Source: Leifsonia aquatica H1aii (GTDB lineage Bacteria; Actinomycetota; Actinomycetes; Actinomycetales; Microbacteriaceae). From it: 64,000 nt of DNA. Numbering within the stretch: position 1 is the first letter of the stretch; each line of letters opens with the position of its first letter. Below, piece by piece: positions 26,896-37,131 of this stretch. Under the pieces are notes generated by a model that saw nothing but the letters and a program-made list of their open reading frames with translations, had not been told where the DNA came from and did no database searches. Location of the stretch: assembly GCF_000633535.1 (NCBI RefSeq), contig NZ_AYMR01000002.1:62001-126000 (forward strand), written 5' to 3'. The position numbers were made by a program, and so were the translations under genes.

Positions 26896-29553
26896 ATGCA
26901 GACCGCTGAAATCCACCGCCGCTGGCTCGACTTCTTCGCGAAGCGCGGCCACACCGTCGTCCCCTCCTCCTCCCTCGTCAGCGACGACCCGTCGCTGCTC
27001 TTCACGGTGGCCGGAATGGTGCCCTTCGTCCCGTACCTGACCGGCGTGGTCCCCGCCCCGTTCCCGCGGGCGACGAGCGTGCAGAAGTGCATCCGCACCC
27101 TCGACATCGAGGAGGTCGGCAAGACCCCGCGGCACGGCACCTTCTTCCAGATGTGCGGCAACTTCTCCTTCGGCGACTACTTCAAGGAGCAGGCGATCAC
27201 GTTCGCCTGGGATCTGCTGACCACCTCGGAGGACGAGGGCGGCCTCGGCTTCTCGCCCGACGACCTCTGGGTCACGGTCTACGAGGAGGACGACGAGGCC
27301 CGGGAGATCTGGGGACGCGTCTCGACGCTGCCCGCCGAGCGCATCCAGGGGCTGGGCAAGGACACGAACTACTGGTCGACCGGTCAGCCCGGCCCGGCGG
27401 GCCCGTGCTCGGAGATCTTCTTCGACCGCGGTCCGGCGTACGGCATCGACGGCGGCCCGGCGACGGACGACGACCGCTATGTCGAGATCTGGAACCTCGT
27501 CTTCATGCAGTATCTGCGCGGCGAGGGCGACGGCAAGAAGGACTTCGAGATCCTCGGCGACCTGCCGAAGAAGAACATCGACACCGGCCTGGGCCTGGAG
27601 CGCGTCGCGTTCATCAAGCAGGGCGTCGACAACATGTACGAGATCGACCAGGTGCGTCCGGTGCTCGATCGCGCCGCCGCCCTGGCGAACAAGCCGTACG
27701 GCAACGAGGCGCACGAGGACGACGTCCGCCTGCGGGTCGTGGCCGACCACGTCCGCAGCGCGCTCATGCTCATGACGGACGGCGTGACGCCGTCGAACGA
27801 GGGCCGCGGCTACGTGCTGCGTCGCCTGCTCCGCCGCACCGTGCGCGCGATGCGCCTGCTCGGCGTCGAGAGCGCGACCTTCCCCGAGCTGTTCCCCGCC
27901 TCTCGTGACGCGATGAAGGCGGCGTACCCGGAGGTCGCGATCGAGTTCGACCGCATCTCCCAGCTCGCGTACGCGGAGGAGGAGACTTTCCTCCGCACAC
28001 TCGCCGCGGGCACGAGCATCCTCGACACCGCCGTGTCGAACACGCGCAAGGCGGGCAAGGAGCAGCTCGCGGGCGACACCGCCTTCCTGCTCCACGACAC
28101 CTACGGCTTCCCGATCGACCTGACCCTCGAGATGGCGGAGGAGGCCGGCCTGAGCGTCGACCGCGCCGCCTTCGACAGCCTGATGGCGGACCAGCGCTCG
28201 CGCGCCAAGGCCGACGCGAAGGCGAAGAAGACCGCTCTGGCTGACCTCTCGGTCTACAGCGCGTTCCGCGCCCAGGGCGAGACGGTCTTCACCGGCTACA
28301 CCGAGCTGGAGACCGAGTCGAGCGTGCTCGGCCTGATCGTCGACGGCGCCTCGGTGTCGAAGGCCGTCGAAGGCCAGGTCGCGGAGATCATCCTCGGGGC
28401 GACCGCGCTCTACGCCGAGTCGGGCGGTCAGGACGCCGACGCGGGGACGATCGTCGGTCCCGGCTACGAGCTCGATGTGCTCGACGTGCAGAAGCCCGTC
28501 AAGGGACTGATCAGCCACAAGGTGCTGGTCCGCAGCGGAGAGGTCGGCGTCGGCTCCCCGGCGACCAGCCTGGTCGATCACGAGTACCGCCGTGGCGCGC
28601 GTCAGGCGCACTCGGGCACGCACATCATCCATGCCGCGCTGCGCCAGGTACTCGGTTCGAACGCGCACCAGTCCGGCTCGTACAACAAGGCCGGCTACCT
28701 CCGCCTCGACTTCTCGTGGAACCAGGCGCTCTCGGCCGAGACGCGCAGCGAGATCGAGGAGATCTCGAACAACGCGATCCGGCAGAACCTCGAGGTCACC
28801 ACTCGCGAGCTTCCGCTCGACGAGGCGAAGTCGCTCGGTGCGATGGCCCTCTTCGGGGAGAAGTACGGCGACGTCGTGCGCGTCGTGGACATCGGCGGCC
28901 CCTGGTCGCGCGAGCTCTGTGCGGGCACCCACGTGGCGGCCAGCGCCGAGATCGGGATGATCAACCTGGTCAGCGAGTCCTCCGTCGGTTCCACGAATCG
29001 CCGGGTCGAGTCCCTCGTCGGTCTCGAGGCGTTCCGCGACCTCGCGGTCGAGCGCACGATCGTCTCGCAGCTCTCCGGAAGCCTGAAGACCCCCCGCGAG
29101 CAGCTTCCCGAGAAGATCGCCGACCTCCTGGCGAACCTCAAAGCCGCCGAGAAGCGCATCCAGGCCTTCGAGGCGCGTGCCGTGCTCGACAAGGTCCCCG
29201 GGCTGATCGAGGCGGCTTCGCGTCAGGGCGCGTTCACGGTCGTGGCGCACGACGCGGGCACGCTCAACACGCCGGACGACCTTCGGCTGCTGGTGACCAC
29301 GGTGCGCGAGCGTCTGGGCTCCGACCCGGCCGTCGTGGCCCTGGCCGCTCAGGCCGGCGGGAAGCCGGTCGTGATCGTCGCGACCAACCAGGCGGCACGT
29401 GACGCCGGTGCGAACGCCGGAGCGCTGGCCAAGACGGCGGCGGGCGTGCTCGGCGGCGGCGGTGGCGGCAAGCCCGACCTCGCGCAGGGCGGCGGAACCG
29501 ACCTCGCGGCCATCCCGGCCGCGCTGAACGCGGTCGTCTCGGCGATCGGATAG
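26896..29553 (+). CDS. alaS: Alanine--tRNA ligase
   Basis: Charges tRNA-Ala and edits mischarged Ser/Gly. The 885-residue length is normal. Class II core at the N terminus (TAEIHRRWLDFFAKRGHTVVPSSSL-like start; FQMCGNFSFGDYFKE motif 2), tRNA-recognition domain, editing domain with HSGTHIIHAALR and the CAGTHV zinc/editing motif, then a C-terminal DHHA1 domain ending in GGGGGGKPDLAQGGG. ATG 26896. Confidence 0.98.
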   Translation: MQTAEIHRRWLDFFAKRGHTVVPSSSLVSDDPSLLFTVAGMVPFVPYLTGVVPAPFPRATSVQKCIRTLDIEEVGKTPRHGTFFQMCGNFSFGDYFKEQAITFAWDLLTTSEDEGGLGFSPDDLWVTVYEEDDEAREIWGRVSTLPAERIQGLGKDTNYWSTGQPGPAGPCSEIFFDRGPAYGIDGGPATDDDRYVEIWNLVFMQYLRGEGDGKKDFEILGDLPKKNIDTGLGLERVAFIKQGVDNMYEIDQVRPVLDRAAALANKPYGNEAHEDDVRLRVVADHVRSALMLMTDGVTPSNEGRGYVLRRLLRRTVRAMRLLGVESATFPELFPASRDAMKAAYPEVAIEFDRISQLAYAEEETFLRTLAAGTSILDTAVSNTRKAGKEQLAGDTAFLLHDTYGFPIDLTLEMAEEAGLSVDRAAFDSLMADQRSRAKADAKAKKTALADLSVYSAFRAQGETVFTGYTELETESSVLGLIVDGASVSKAVEGQVAEIILGATALYAESGGQDADAGTIVGPGYELDVLDVQKPVKGLISHKVLVRSGEVGVGSPATSLVDHEYRRGARQAHSGTHIIHAALRQVLGSNAHQSGSYNKAGYLRLDFSWNQALSAETRSEIEEISNNAIRQNLEVTTRELPLDEAKSLGAMALFGEKYGDVVRVVDIGGPWSRELCAGTHVAASAEIGMINLVSESSVGSTNRRVESLVGLEAFRDLAVERTIVSQLSGSLKTPREQLPEKIADLLANLKAAEKRIQAFEARAVLDKVPGLIEAASRQGAFTVVAHDAGTLNTPDDLRLLVTTVRERLGSDPAVVALAAQAGGKPVVIVATNQAARDAGANAGALAKTAAGVLGGGGGGKPDLAQGGGTDLAAIPAALNAVVSAIG

Positions 29554-29558
29554 CGCGG

Positions 29559-30026
29559 ATGCGCACCGGTGTCCGGCTCGGCATCGACGTCGGCAAGGTC
29601 CGGATCGGCGTCAGCCGGTCCGATCCGCACGGCATGATCGCGACGCCGGTCGAGACCGTCGCACGCTCCGAAGACGCTTCGGATCGCCGGAGAATCGGCG
29701 CCATTGTGACTGAACTCGGAGTTTTCGAGATTATCGTCGGGTTGCCGTTGGCGCTCTCGGGCGCGCACACCCCGTCCACCGCGGACGCGGTGGCGTTCGC
29801 CGAGGCCCTGGACGCCGAGCTCGACGTCCCGGTCCGCCTCGTCGACGAACGGCTGTCGACCGTGTCGGCCCATTCGGCCCTCCGCGCGTCCGGCAGAAAC
29901 TCCAAAAGCGCGCGTCCGGTGGTGGATCAGGTGGCAGCCACGATAATTTTGCAGCATGCCCTCGACGCGGAGCGCGCCTCCGGCCGTCCGCCGGGCCAGT
30001 CCGTCGAATCGAGCATTGGACCCTGA
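29559..30026 (+). CDS. ruvX: Putative pre-16S rRNA nuclease / Holliday junction resolvase-like RuvX (YqgF)
   Basis: RNase H-like fold protein of 155 residues. GIDVGKVRIGVSRSDP carries the first catalytic Asp, IVGLPLALSG the second strand block, and VRLVDERLSTVSA the conserved Glu. Family members process the 16S rRNA 5' end and/or act on junction DNA. It starts 5 bases after the alaS stop, and mltG follows after 2 bases, the usual actinobacterial order. Confidence 0.93.
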   Translation: MRTGVRLGIDVGKVRIGVSRSDPHGMIATPVETVARSEDASDRRRIGAIVTELGVFEIIVGLPLALSGAHTPSTADAVAFAEALDAELDVPVRLVDERLSTVSAHSALRASGRNSKSARPVVDQVAATIILQHALDAERASGRPPGQSVESSIGP

Positions 30027-30028
30027 GT

Positions 30029-31561
30029 TTGTCGAAGAACCCCGAGGAACGGCCGGAACTCCCTGTGTTCCCCGCCGTCAACCGGCCGCCGATGACGCGC
30101 CGGGAGGCGCGCGAGGCACGGGAGGCGCAGTCCGCTCCGCAGCCGGTGCCGCACGACGACGTGCTCCCGCCGCAGCCTGAGCAGGACGGCGCCGTCCTGC
30201 GACCGGAGGCCGTCGATCCGGCCGCGAGCCGGCAGCGCGAGACGCTCGACCGTCTCGACTTCGATGCGGTGATCACCGGACCGATCTCCCGCGTCGAGCA
30301 GCCCGAGCCGGAGCCGGAGCCCGTGGGCGCCGCTGTCCGGCATGGCTCGGACGACTTCCCGGCGGACCATCCCGCGCGCACGCTCTTCGCCCCGTTGGCC
30401 GACGAGCCGCACGCGGAGGATCGGCAGCCGCCGACGGGGGAGTCCCCGCTCGCCTGGCGCCAGCAGAATTACCTCTCCCACGCCGAACCCAAGCGCAAGC
30501 GGCGTTGGGTCAAGCCGCTCGTGGTCGTGGTCGTCATCCTGGCCGTCCTCGGCGGGATGGCGGGTGCTGCGTACGCGATCTTCCAGCCCCAGGTCGCCCA
30601 GCTCGTCAACGCGCTCACCCCGGTGGACAACGATTACGCCGGCAGCGGGACGGGCGAGGTGATGTTCACCATCGTCTCGGGGGACACCGGGTCGGATGTG
30701 GCGACGAACCTCCACAAGGCGGGCGTCACCAAGTCGTATGACGCCTTCTACTCCCTGCTGCTGCGGCAGAAGCCCGAGGTGGAGTTCCAGCCGGGCGCCT
30801 TCAAGCTGAAGAAGCAGATGAGTGCGAGCGCGGCGCTGACCGCGCTGAAGGATCCGGCCAACCGGGTCGAGAACACGGCGGTCATCCCGGAGGGGACGGC
30901 CGAGGTGGATGCGCTGCAGACCGTGGCCGACGTGACGAAGATCCCGATCGCCGATCTCAAAGCGGCCGCTGCCAATCCCGCCGACTTCGGCCTCCCCGCC
31001 GAGGCGAAGACGCTCGAAGGATTCCTCTTCCCGGCGACCTACACGTTCCCTCCCGGCACGACCGCGCACGACGCGATCAAGACGATGGTCGACCGGATGT
31101 TCCAGGCGCTCGACTCGGCCGGCGTGGCCCCCGAGAACCGGTGGAACACGGTCGTGCTGGCGTCGATCGTGCAGCGGGAGGCCGGGCTCAAGGACGACTA
31201 CCCCAAAGTCGCGCGGGTCTTCCTGAACCGCTTGGCGCAGGGATGGGACCTGCAGTCGGACGCCACCGTCGCCTATGGCACCGGGAACACGCACCGGGTG
31301 GAGACGACGGACGCCGAGCGCGCCGACGCGAACAACCCGTACAACACGTACGTGCACCCGGGCCTGCCGGTCGGACCGATCTCCAATCCGGGCGATCTCG
31401 CGATCAACGCGGTGATGCACCCGGCGGACGGCCCGTGGATGTTCTTCGTGACGTGGAACCTCCAGACGGGCGAGACGATCTTCTCGACCACCGAAGCCGA
31501 GCATGAGGCCGCGGTGCAGAAGTGGCAGCAATGGATGAAGGACAACCCCGGATATGAGTGA
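30029..31561 (+). CDS. mltG: Endolytic murein transglycosylase MltG
   Basis: Cleaves nascent glycan strands at the outer face of the membrane. The 510 residues comprise a cytoplasmic, Pro/Glu-rich N-terminal region of about 155 residues, one transmembrane helix (about 160-187), a LysM-like part, and the YceG catalytic domain. The catalytic Glu is at about residue 384 (SIVQREAG), and the signature NPYNTYVHPGLPVGPISNPG follows. The TTG start has a weak ribosome site. The long cytoplasmic region is larger than in enterobacterial MltG but common in actinobacteria. Its end overlaps aroE by 8 bases. Confidence 0.93.
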   Translation: MSKNPEERPELPVFPAVNRPPMTRREAREAREAQSAPQPVPHDDVLPPQPEQDGAVLRPEAVDPAASRQRETLDRLDFDAVITGPISRVEQPEPEPEPVGAAVRHGSDDFPADHPARTLFAPLADEPHAEDRQPPTGESPLAWRQQNYLSHAEPKRKRRWVKPLVVVVVILAVLGGMAGAAYAIFQPQVAQLVNALTPVDNDYAGSGTGEVMFTIVSGDTGSDVATNLHKAGVTKSYDAFYSLLLRQKPEVEFQPGAFKLKKQMSASAALTALKDPANRVENTAVIPEGTAEVDALQTVADVTKIPIADLKAAAANPADFGLPAEAKTLEGFLFPATYTFPPGTTAHDAIKTMVDRMFQALDSAGVAPENRWNTVVLASIVQREAGLKDDYPKVARVFLNRLAQGWDLQSDATVAYGTGNTHRVETTDAERADANNPYNTYVHPGLPVGPISNPGDLAINAVMHPADGPWMFFVTWNLQTGETIFSTTEAEHEAAVQKWQQWMKDNPGYE

Positions 31562-32783
31562 TTCCCCCCGCACCCCCCGTTCGACCGAGGCCGAGGCTTC
31601 GGCCGAGGCGACCGAGACCCCGGACACGGTGAGCGCGCCCGCGGACGTCGCGGTGGAAGACGGGGTGTCGGAGGCCGAGGCGGAAGCGTCGATCGCCGAG
31701 CTGGTGGAGGCGGAGCGCGAGCGGGAGGCCGAGGAGACCGCCGTCGCCGAGGCCGAGGCGGCCGAGGAGCGGGAGGAACCCGAGGACGCCCCGACGACAG
31801 CGGAGCCGGCAGACGCCGAGCCCCTGGCCGAGGAGGCTCCGATCGAGGAGCGCGGGGCCGAGGCGGTCCCGGCGCGCCCTGCCGGGGGTCAGAAGCCCGC
31901 GACGTCCGCGAAGAAGGGCGCGGTCGCCCGCCGCTCGCTGGCCGTGCTCGGCTCGCCGATCGCGCACTCGCAGTCGCCGACCCTGCAGCGCGCCGCCTAC
32001 GGCGTGCTGGGGCTGGACTGGTCCTACGAGCCCGTCGAGGTCACCGAGGACGCCCTGCCCGGCTTCGTCGCGGGCCTGGGGGAGGAGTGGCGCGGACTGT
32101 CGCTCACGATGCCGCTCAAGAAGGCCGTCCTGCCGCTGCTGACCGAGATCGACCGGGTGGCGGAGCAGACCGGGGCTGCGAACACGGTGCTGCTCGACGG
32201 CGAGTCGGTGCGCGGTTTCAACACCGATGTCGCGGGCATCGTCCGCGCGCTCGCGGGCGCCGGAGTCTCTTCGGCGCGCTACGTGCACATCCTGGGCGGC
32301 GGAGCGACGGCCGCGTCCGCGCTCGTCGCCGCCGCCGAGGTCGGGGCGGAGCGCGTGGACGTGCATGTGCGCGACCTGACCCGCAGCGTCTGGCTGGAGC
32401 CGCTCGCGCACGAACTCGGCCTGATGGTGCGGTTGCGCTCCCTGGCTCAGGCGGACCGCTCGCTCGACGTTCCCGAGCTGGTCATCAGCACGCTGCCGGG
32501 CGGGACGCGCCCGGAGGTCCTCTACACCGATTCGACCCGGCGGAGGGCCGTCCTGTTCGACGTCGCCTACGAGCCGTGGCCCAGTGCGCTGGCCACGGCC
32601 TGGGGAGCCGTCGGCGGCACTGTCGTCTCCGGCCTGTCGATGCTGGTCCACCAGGCGCTGCTGCAGGTGCGGATCTTCGTCTCCGGCGACCCGCTCGAAC
32701 CGCTCGCCGACGAGCAGGCCGTGCTCGCGGCGATGCTCGAGGCGGTCGGGATCGACGCCGCCGGGGTTCCGCTGGAGGCCTGA
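31554..32783 (+). CDS. aroE: Shikimate dehydrogenase with a long acidic N-terminal extension
   Basis: Reduces 3-dehydroshikimate to shikimate. The enzyme core begins near residue 127: [18 protein letters not shown] (substrate Ser residues), LTMPLKK (catalytic Lys), [16 protein letters not shown], then the cofactor loop [10 protein letters not shown]. The core of about 280 residues is normal. The first 125 residues are an Ala/Glu-rich, low-complexity, strongly acidic stretch ending in a basic [16 protein letters not shown] segment. Codon use there is like the core and the ATG overlaps the mltG stop, so I keep the long form, but internal initiation near residue 125 cannot be excluded. Confidence 0.88.
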   Translation: MSDSPRTPRSTEAEASAEATETPDTVSAPADVAVEDGVSEAEAEASIAELVEAEREREAEETAVAEAEAAEEREEPEDAPTTAEPADAEPLAEEAPIEERGAEAVPARPAGGQKPATSAKKGAVARRSLAVLGSPIAHSQSPTLQRAAYGVLGLDWSYEPVEVTEDALPGFVAGLGEEWRGLSLTMPLKKAVLPLLTEIDRVAEQTGAANTVLLDGESVRGFNTDVAGIVRALAGAGVSSARYVHILGGGATAASALVAAAEVGAERVDVHVRDLTRSVWLEPLAHELGLMVRLRSLAQADRSLDVPELVISTLPGGTRPEVLYTDSTRRRAVLFDVAYEPWPSALATAWGAVGGTVVSGLSMLVHQALLQVRIFVSGDPLEPLADEQAVLAAMLEAVGIDAAGVPLEA

Positions 32784-32833
32784 GCGCCGTCACAGCGCGC
32801 GGACGCCCCCGGCCGCTGTGCCAGAATCGAACC

Positions 32834-34042
32834 ATGCTTCGTTGGCTCACGGCCGGGGAATCCCACGGCCCCGAACTCATCGCCGTCCTGGAGGGTCTCC
32901 CCGCCGGGGTCCCGGTCTCGCTCGACGCCATCCGCGCCGACCTGGCCCGCCGCAAGCTCGGCTACGGTCGCGGCGCGCGGATGAAGTTCGAGCAGGACGC
33001 TCTCGCGATCTCGGGCGGTGTGCGCCACGGTTCCAGCCTCGGCAGCCCGATCGCCCTGCGCGTCGGCAACACCGAATGGCCGAAGTGGGTCGACGTGATG
33101 AGCGCCGAGCCGGTCGAGCCCGAGAAGCTCGCCGGTGGCCGTGGCGCCGCCCTGACCCGCCCGCGGCCCGGTCACGCCGACCTCGTGGGCATGCAGAAGT
33201 ACGGATTCGACGAGGCCCGCCCGATCCTGGAGCGCGCCAGCGCCCGTGAGACCGCCGCGCGCGTCGCCCTCGGCGCGATCGCGCGGTCCTTCCTCGCCGA
33301 ACTCGGGATCACCCTGGTGAGCCACACGCTCTCGATCGGTCCTGTGCGGGTGCCAGAGGGGTCCGCGCTGCCGACCCCGGCGGACGTGGACGCCCTGGAC
33401 GCCGACCCGCTGCGCTGCTTCGACCCCGCGACCTCGGAGCGGATGGTCGCCGAGGTCGATGCGGCCCACAAGGACGGCGACACGCTCGGCGGCGTCGTCG
33501 AGGTGCTCGCCTACGGCGTCCCGCCGGGGCTCGGGTCGCACGTGCACTGGGACCGCCGGCTCGACGGCCAGCTCGCGGCGGCACTGATGGGCATCCAGGC
33601 CATCAAGGGCGTGGAGGTCGGCGACGGCTTCCTGACGACCACGCGCCGTGGTTCCGAGGCCCACGACGAGCTCCTCGCGCAGGACGGCACCATCGTGCGC
33701 GCGAGCGACAGGGCCGGTGGGACCGAGGGCGGGATGAGCACGGGCACCGTGCTCCGCGTCCGCGCCGGCATGAAGCCGATCGCGACCGTGCCGCACGCTC
33801 TGCGCACCATCGACGTCGCGACCAGCGAGGAGGCCGCCGCGCACCACCAGCGGTCCGACGTCTGCGCCGTGCCCGCGGCGGGCGTGGTCGCGGAGGCCAT
33901 GGTCGCCCTCGTGCTCGCGAACTCGGTGCTGGAGAAGTTCGGCGGGGACTCGCTGCCGGAGACCGCCCGCAACCTGCGCGGCTACCTGGACGCCATCCCG
34001 CAGAACCTGGCGACCGAGCGCATCAGCGCCCCGTACGCCTGA
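32834..34042 (+). CDS. aroC: Chorismate synthase
   Basis: Converts EPSP to chorismate using reduced FMN. The 402-residue length is normal for actinobacteria. [20 protein letters not shown] is the N-terminal signature, followed by [17 protein letters not shown], the [15 protein letters not shown] substrate loop and [13 protein letters not shown] 32834 is preceded by a CAGAAT (32822-32827) 6 nt upstream that could be a leaderless -10, and no ribosome site is visible. Confidence 0.98.
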   Translation: MLRWLTAGESHGPELIAVLEGLPAGVPVSLDAIRADLARRKLGYGRGARMKFEQDALAISGGVRHGSSLGSPIALRVGNTEWPKWVDVMSAEPVEPEKLAGGRGAALTRPRPGHADLVGMQKYGFDEARPILERASARETAARVALGAIARSFLAELGITLVSHTLSIGPVRVPEGSALPTPADVDALDADPLRCFDPATSERMVAEVDAAHKDGDTLGGVVEVLAYGVPPGLGSHVHWDRRLDGQLAAALMGIQAIKGVEVGDGFLTTTRRGSEAHDELLAQDGTIVRASDRAGGTEGGMSTGTVLRVRAGMKPIATVPHALRTIDVATSEEAAAHHQRSDVCAVPAAGVVAEAMVALVLANSVLEKFGGDSLPETARNLRGYLDAIPQNLATERISAPYA

Positions 34043-34047
34043 GCGCC

Positions 34048-34545
34048 GTGACGGTCGTCCTGATCGGCCCGCCGGCGGCGGGCAAGACCCGGCTGGGCAA
34101 GCGCCTGGCCAAACGCCTCGGCCTGCCGTTCGTCGACACCGACGCGCGCGTCGTCGCCGATCACGGCCCCATCGCCGCGATCTTCGCCGATCACGGCGAG
34201 CCGCACTTCCGCGCCCTGGAGCGCGCGGCGGTGGCCGCCGCGCTGCGCGAGGGCGGCGTCGTGTCGCTCGGCGGGGGCGCGGTGCTCGACACCGACACCC
34301 GGGCCGACCTCGAGGGTCTGCGCGTGGTCCTGCTCACCGTGCAGCCCGAGGCCATCGCCCAGCGGATCACCGGCGGCAAGCGGCCGCTGGTGTCCGACAT
34401 CGAATCGTGGAAGCGGCTCGTCGCCGAACGCGCCGAGCTGTACGCATCGCTCGCGGACTACACCGCGGACACCTCGTCCCGTCCGATCGAGACCATCGTG
34501 GAGGAGATCGCCGAGTGGGTCGAGCAGGAGGAAGGACACCGATGA
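34048..34545 (+). CDS. aroK: Shikimate kinase
   Basis: Phosphorylates shikimate at the 3-OH. The 165-residue NMP-kinase fold has Walker A GPPAAGKTRLGKRLA, the shikimate-binding DTDARV motif and GGGAVL. It lies between aroC (5-base gap) and aroB (ATGA overlap). GTG start. Confidence 0.96.
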   Translation: MTVVLIGPPAAGKTRLGKRLAKRLGLPFVDTDARVVADHGPIAAIFADHGEPHFRALERAAVAAALREGGVVSLGGGAVLDTDTRADLEGLRVVLLTVQPEAIAQRITGGKRPLVSDIESWKRLVAERAELYASLADYTADTSSRPIETIVEEIAEWVEQEEGHR

Positions 34546-35627
34546 CCGACGCCGACACCCCCACCGAGATCCTCGTCGCGGGGGAGGACCAGTACCCCGT
34601 GGTGATCGGCCGCGGCGTGCGCTTCGGCCTCGCCGAGCACCTGGGCTCCACGGTCAACAAGGTGCTGCTCGTGCACCCGCCGACGCTCGGCGCAGCGGCC
34701 GCCGAGCTGCGCGAGTCCCTCCTCGGCCGTTACGAGGTGCTCCTGGCCGAGGTGCCGGACGCCGAGGCGGGCAAGCGGGTGGAGGTCGCCGCGTTCCTCT
34801 GGCAGATCATGGGACAGGCCGACTTCACCCGATCGGACGCGGTCGTCGGTTTCGGCGGCGGCGCGGTGACGGACCTCGCCGGCTTCGCCGCGGCCACCTG
34901 GCTGCGCGGCGTGAAGCTCGTCCAGGTCCCGACGACCCTGCTCGGGATGGTCGACGCGGCGGTCGGCGGAAAGACCGGGATCAACACCGCGGAGGGCAAG
35001 AACCTCGTCGGCGCCTTCTACGCACCGGCCGCCGTGGTCTGCGACCTGGACACGCTCGTCTCGCTCCCGCGCAACGAGATCCTCGCCGGCTTCGGCGAGG
35101 TCGTGAAGTACGGCTTCATCGCCGAGCCCGAGATCCTCGACATCGTCGAGCGCGACGTCGACGTGGCCACCGACCCGGAGTCCCCGGAGTTCCGCCGGCT
35201 GGTGGAGCTCTCGATCGGCATCAAGGCGCGCGTCGTGGGGGAGGACTTCACCGAGCAGGGACTGCGCGAGATCCTGAACTACGGTCACACCCTCGGGCAC
35301 GCGATCGAGCACGCGGAGCGGTACCAGTGGCGCCACGGGGCCGCCGTCGCCGTCGGGATGATCTACGCGGCCGAGCTCGGGCGGCTGAGCGGACGCCTGT
35401 CCGACGAAGCGGTCGACCGGCACCGGCGCATCCTCGAGTCGCTGACGCTGCCGACGACGTACCCGCTCGGCCGCTGGCAGACGCTGCTGGCGACGATGCA
35501 GCGCGACAAGAAGGCACGCGGCAACCTGCTGCGCTTCATCGTGCTGGACGACATCGGACGTCCGACGGTGCTCGCCGGCCCCGATCAGAGCCTGCTCTTC
35601 GCGGCCTACCAGGAGATCGCGTCCTGA
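34542..35627 (+). CDS. aroB: 3-dehydroquinate synthase
   Basis: Converts DAHP to 3-dehydroquinate, an NAD- and zinc-dependent reaction. 361 residues. [22 protein letters not shown] and [21 protein letters not shown] are the diagnostic nucleotide/substrate blocks. The zinc His residues are in [16 protein letters not shown] 34542 overlaps aroK. Confidence 0.97.
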   Translation: MTDADTPTEILVAGEDQYPVVIGRGVRFGLAEHLGSTVNKVLLVHPPTLGAAAAELRESLLGRYEVLLAEVPDAEAGKRVEVAAFLWQIMGQADFTRSDAVVGFGGGAVTDLAGFAAATWLRGVKLVQVPTTLLGMVDAAVGGKTGINTAEGKNLVGAFYAPAAVVCDLDTLVSLPRNEILAGFGEVVKYGFIAEPEILDIVERDVDVATDPESPEFRRLVELSIGIKARVVGEDFTEQGLREILNYGHTLGHAIEHAERYQWRHGAAVAVGMIYAAELGRLSGRLSDEAVDRHRRILESLTLPTTYPLGRWQTLLATMQRDKKARGNLLRFIVLDDIGRPTVLAGPDQSLLFAAYQEIAS

Positions 35628-36019
35628 TGGCCGAACGGAGCGTCGCGCAGAAGCTGCTGCTGAAGGACGGGGACGTCCTGCACCTCAGCGGTGCGACGCC
35701 CGAGCTCGCCGCTCGCCTCCGGCCGCTTCCGGCGGGAGTGACGGACGGCGCGGCCGACGCCGCGACGGTCGCGGTCGTCGTCGTAGGCACACGGGCGGAA
35801 CTGCTCGCCCGGTTCGGGTCGGACCTCCCTCGGCTCGCCGGAGCCCGCGCCGTCTGGTTCGTCTACCCGAAGGGCGGGCGGGCCGACCTCAACCGCGACA
35901 CGATCATCGCGGAGTCCGGCGCATTCGGCTGGCGGCCGATCAGCAACGTCGCCGTGGACGAGGTCTGGTCGGCCGTGCGCGTCCGCCCCCTGACGGACGC
36001 CGAGTCACCGGTAGGGTGA
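35627..36019 (+). CDS. Small conserved protein, DUF3052-like
   Basis: A 130-residue soluble protein. The segment [19 protein letters not shown] followed by [15 protein letters not shown] resembles small actinobacterial proteins of the DUF3052 group (recalled similarity). No catalytic motif is evident. It is sandwiched between aroB (one-base TGATG overlap) and aroQ, so it is co-translated with shikimate enzymes. Whether it acts in that pathway is unknown. Confidence 0.75.
   Translation: MAERSVAQKLLLKDGDVLHLSGATPELAARLRPLPAGVTDGAADAATVAVVVVGTRAELLARFGSDLPRLAGARAVWFVYPKGGRADLNRDTIIAESGAFGWRPISNVAVDEVWSAVRVRPLTDAESPVG
36012..36017 (+). promoter_or_regulatory. Candidate -10 for leaderless aroQ
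   Basis: TAGGGT lies 7 nt before ATG 36025, inside the end of the preceding gene. The same bases include AGGGTGA, a possible ribosome site when read from the operon transcript. Confidence 0.35.
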
Positions 36020-36024
36020 ACGGC

Positions 36025-36462
36025 ATGAGCAGCGTCCTCGTCCTGAACGGTCCCAACCTCGGCCGGCTCGGCACCCGCGAGCCCGAGGTCTACGGGGCGG
36101 AGACACTCGAGGATCTGGCGCGGCAGCTGCGGGAGGACGCCCCCGACCTGCGCATCGACGTGCGTCAGACCGACACCGAGGGCGAGCTGATCGCCTGGTT
36201 GCACGGGGCGGCCGACTCGGGCGCTCCGGTCATCCTGAACGCCGGCGCCTGGACGCACTACTCGTACGCGCTGCGCGATGCCGTGTCGCTGGTCACGACC
36301 GCTGGAGGCGTGGTCATCGAGGTGCACATCTCGAACCCGCACGCCCGCGAGGAGTTCCGCCACACCAGCGTGATCACCGCCGTGTCGACCGGGGTGATCG
36401 CGGGCTTCGGGTTCGAGTCGTACCGGCTCGCGCTGGCGTACATTCGCCGAAACGGGCGCTGA
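36025..36462 (+). CDS. aroQ: 3-dehydroquinate dehydratase, type II
   Basis: Dehydrates 3-dehydroquinate to 3-dehydroshikimate. The 145-residue length fits the type II enzyme. [20 protein letters not shown] carries the catalytic Tyr, [17 protein letters not shown] the substrate Asn, and [18 protein letters not shown] the catalytic His. I start at ATG 36025, with AGGGTGA 5 bases before it; GTG 36016 overlapping the previous stop would add three residues. Confidence 0.95.
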   Translation: MSSVLVLNGPNLGRLGTREPEVYGAETLEDLARQLREDAPDLRIDVRQTDTEGELIAWLHGAADSGAPVILNAGAWTHYSYALRDAVSLVTTAGGVVIEVHISNPHAREEFRHTSVITAVSTGVIAGFGFESYRLALAYIRRNGR

Positions 36463-36466
36463 CGTC

Positions 36467-36472
36467 TAGAAT
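36467..36472 (+). promoter_or_regulatory. Candidate -10 for efp-nusB
   Basis: TAGAAT, with TTCGCC (36443-36448) 18 bases upstream as a weak -35. The implied leader is about 89 nt, GC-rich in its first half, with only a weak GGAA site before the efp ATG. Confidence 0.4.
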
Positions 36473-36567
36473 CTTCTCCGGGCCGCTGCTTCGCGCGCGG
36501 CGTTGTGGACCGCTGACGCCCGCGGATCCCACCCGGAACTCTTTCGCAAACTGAATGGAACTCGCGC

Positions 36568-37131
36568 ATGGCATCGACCGCTGACATCAAGAACGGCATC
36601 GTCCTCAACATCGACGGACAGCTCTGGAGCGTCATCGAGTTCCAGCACGTGAAGCCGGGCAAGGGTGGCGCGTTCGTCCGCACGAAGCTGAAGAACGTCA
36701 CCACCGGCAAGACCGTCGACCGCACGTACAACGCCGGCGCCAAGATCGACATCACCAACGTCGACCGCCGCGAGTACCAGTACCTGTACCAGGACGGCGC
36801 CGACTTCGTCTTCATGGACACCAGCGACTACGACCAGATCACCATCCCGGGCTCGGTCGTCTCCGACGCGGCCAACTTCATGCTCGAGAACCAGAACGTG
36901 ACCGTCGCCCTGCACGAGGGCTCGCCGCTCTACGTCGAGCTGCCGGCCTCCGTCGTGCTCGAGATCACCTACACCGAGCCGGGCCTGCAGGGCGACCGCT
37001 CGACCGGCGGCACCAAGCCGGCCACCGTCGAGACCGGCTACCAGATCCAGGTCCCGCTGTTCCTGGAGACCGGCACCAAGGTCAAGGTCGACACCCGCAC
37101 GGGCGACTACCTCGGCCGCGTCAACGACTAG
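36568..37131 (+). CDS. efp: Translation elongation factor P
   Basis: Relieves ribosome stalling at polyproline. The 187 residues form three beta domains. The tip loop reads [17 protein letters not shown], so the modifiable position is Lys (KPGKGGA). The C-terminal signature [28 protein letters not shown] is intact. The stop overlaps nusB by one base. Confidence 0.97.
   Translation: MASTADIKNGIVLNIDGQLWSVIEFQHVKPGKGGAFVRTKLKNVTTGKTVDRTYNAGAKIDITNVDRREYQYLYQDGADFVFMDTSDYDQITIPGSVVSDAANFMLENQNVTVALHEGSPLYVELPASVVLEITYTEPGLQGDRSTGGTKPATVETGYQIQVPLFLETGTKVKVDTRTGDYLGRVND

Noticed and set aside
26869-29250. A 793-codon minus-strand open frame opposite alaS
   Set aside because: Shadow of alaS codon bias; no domain, no ribosome site.
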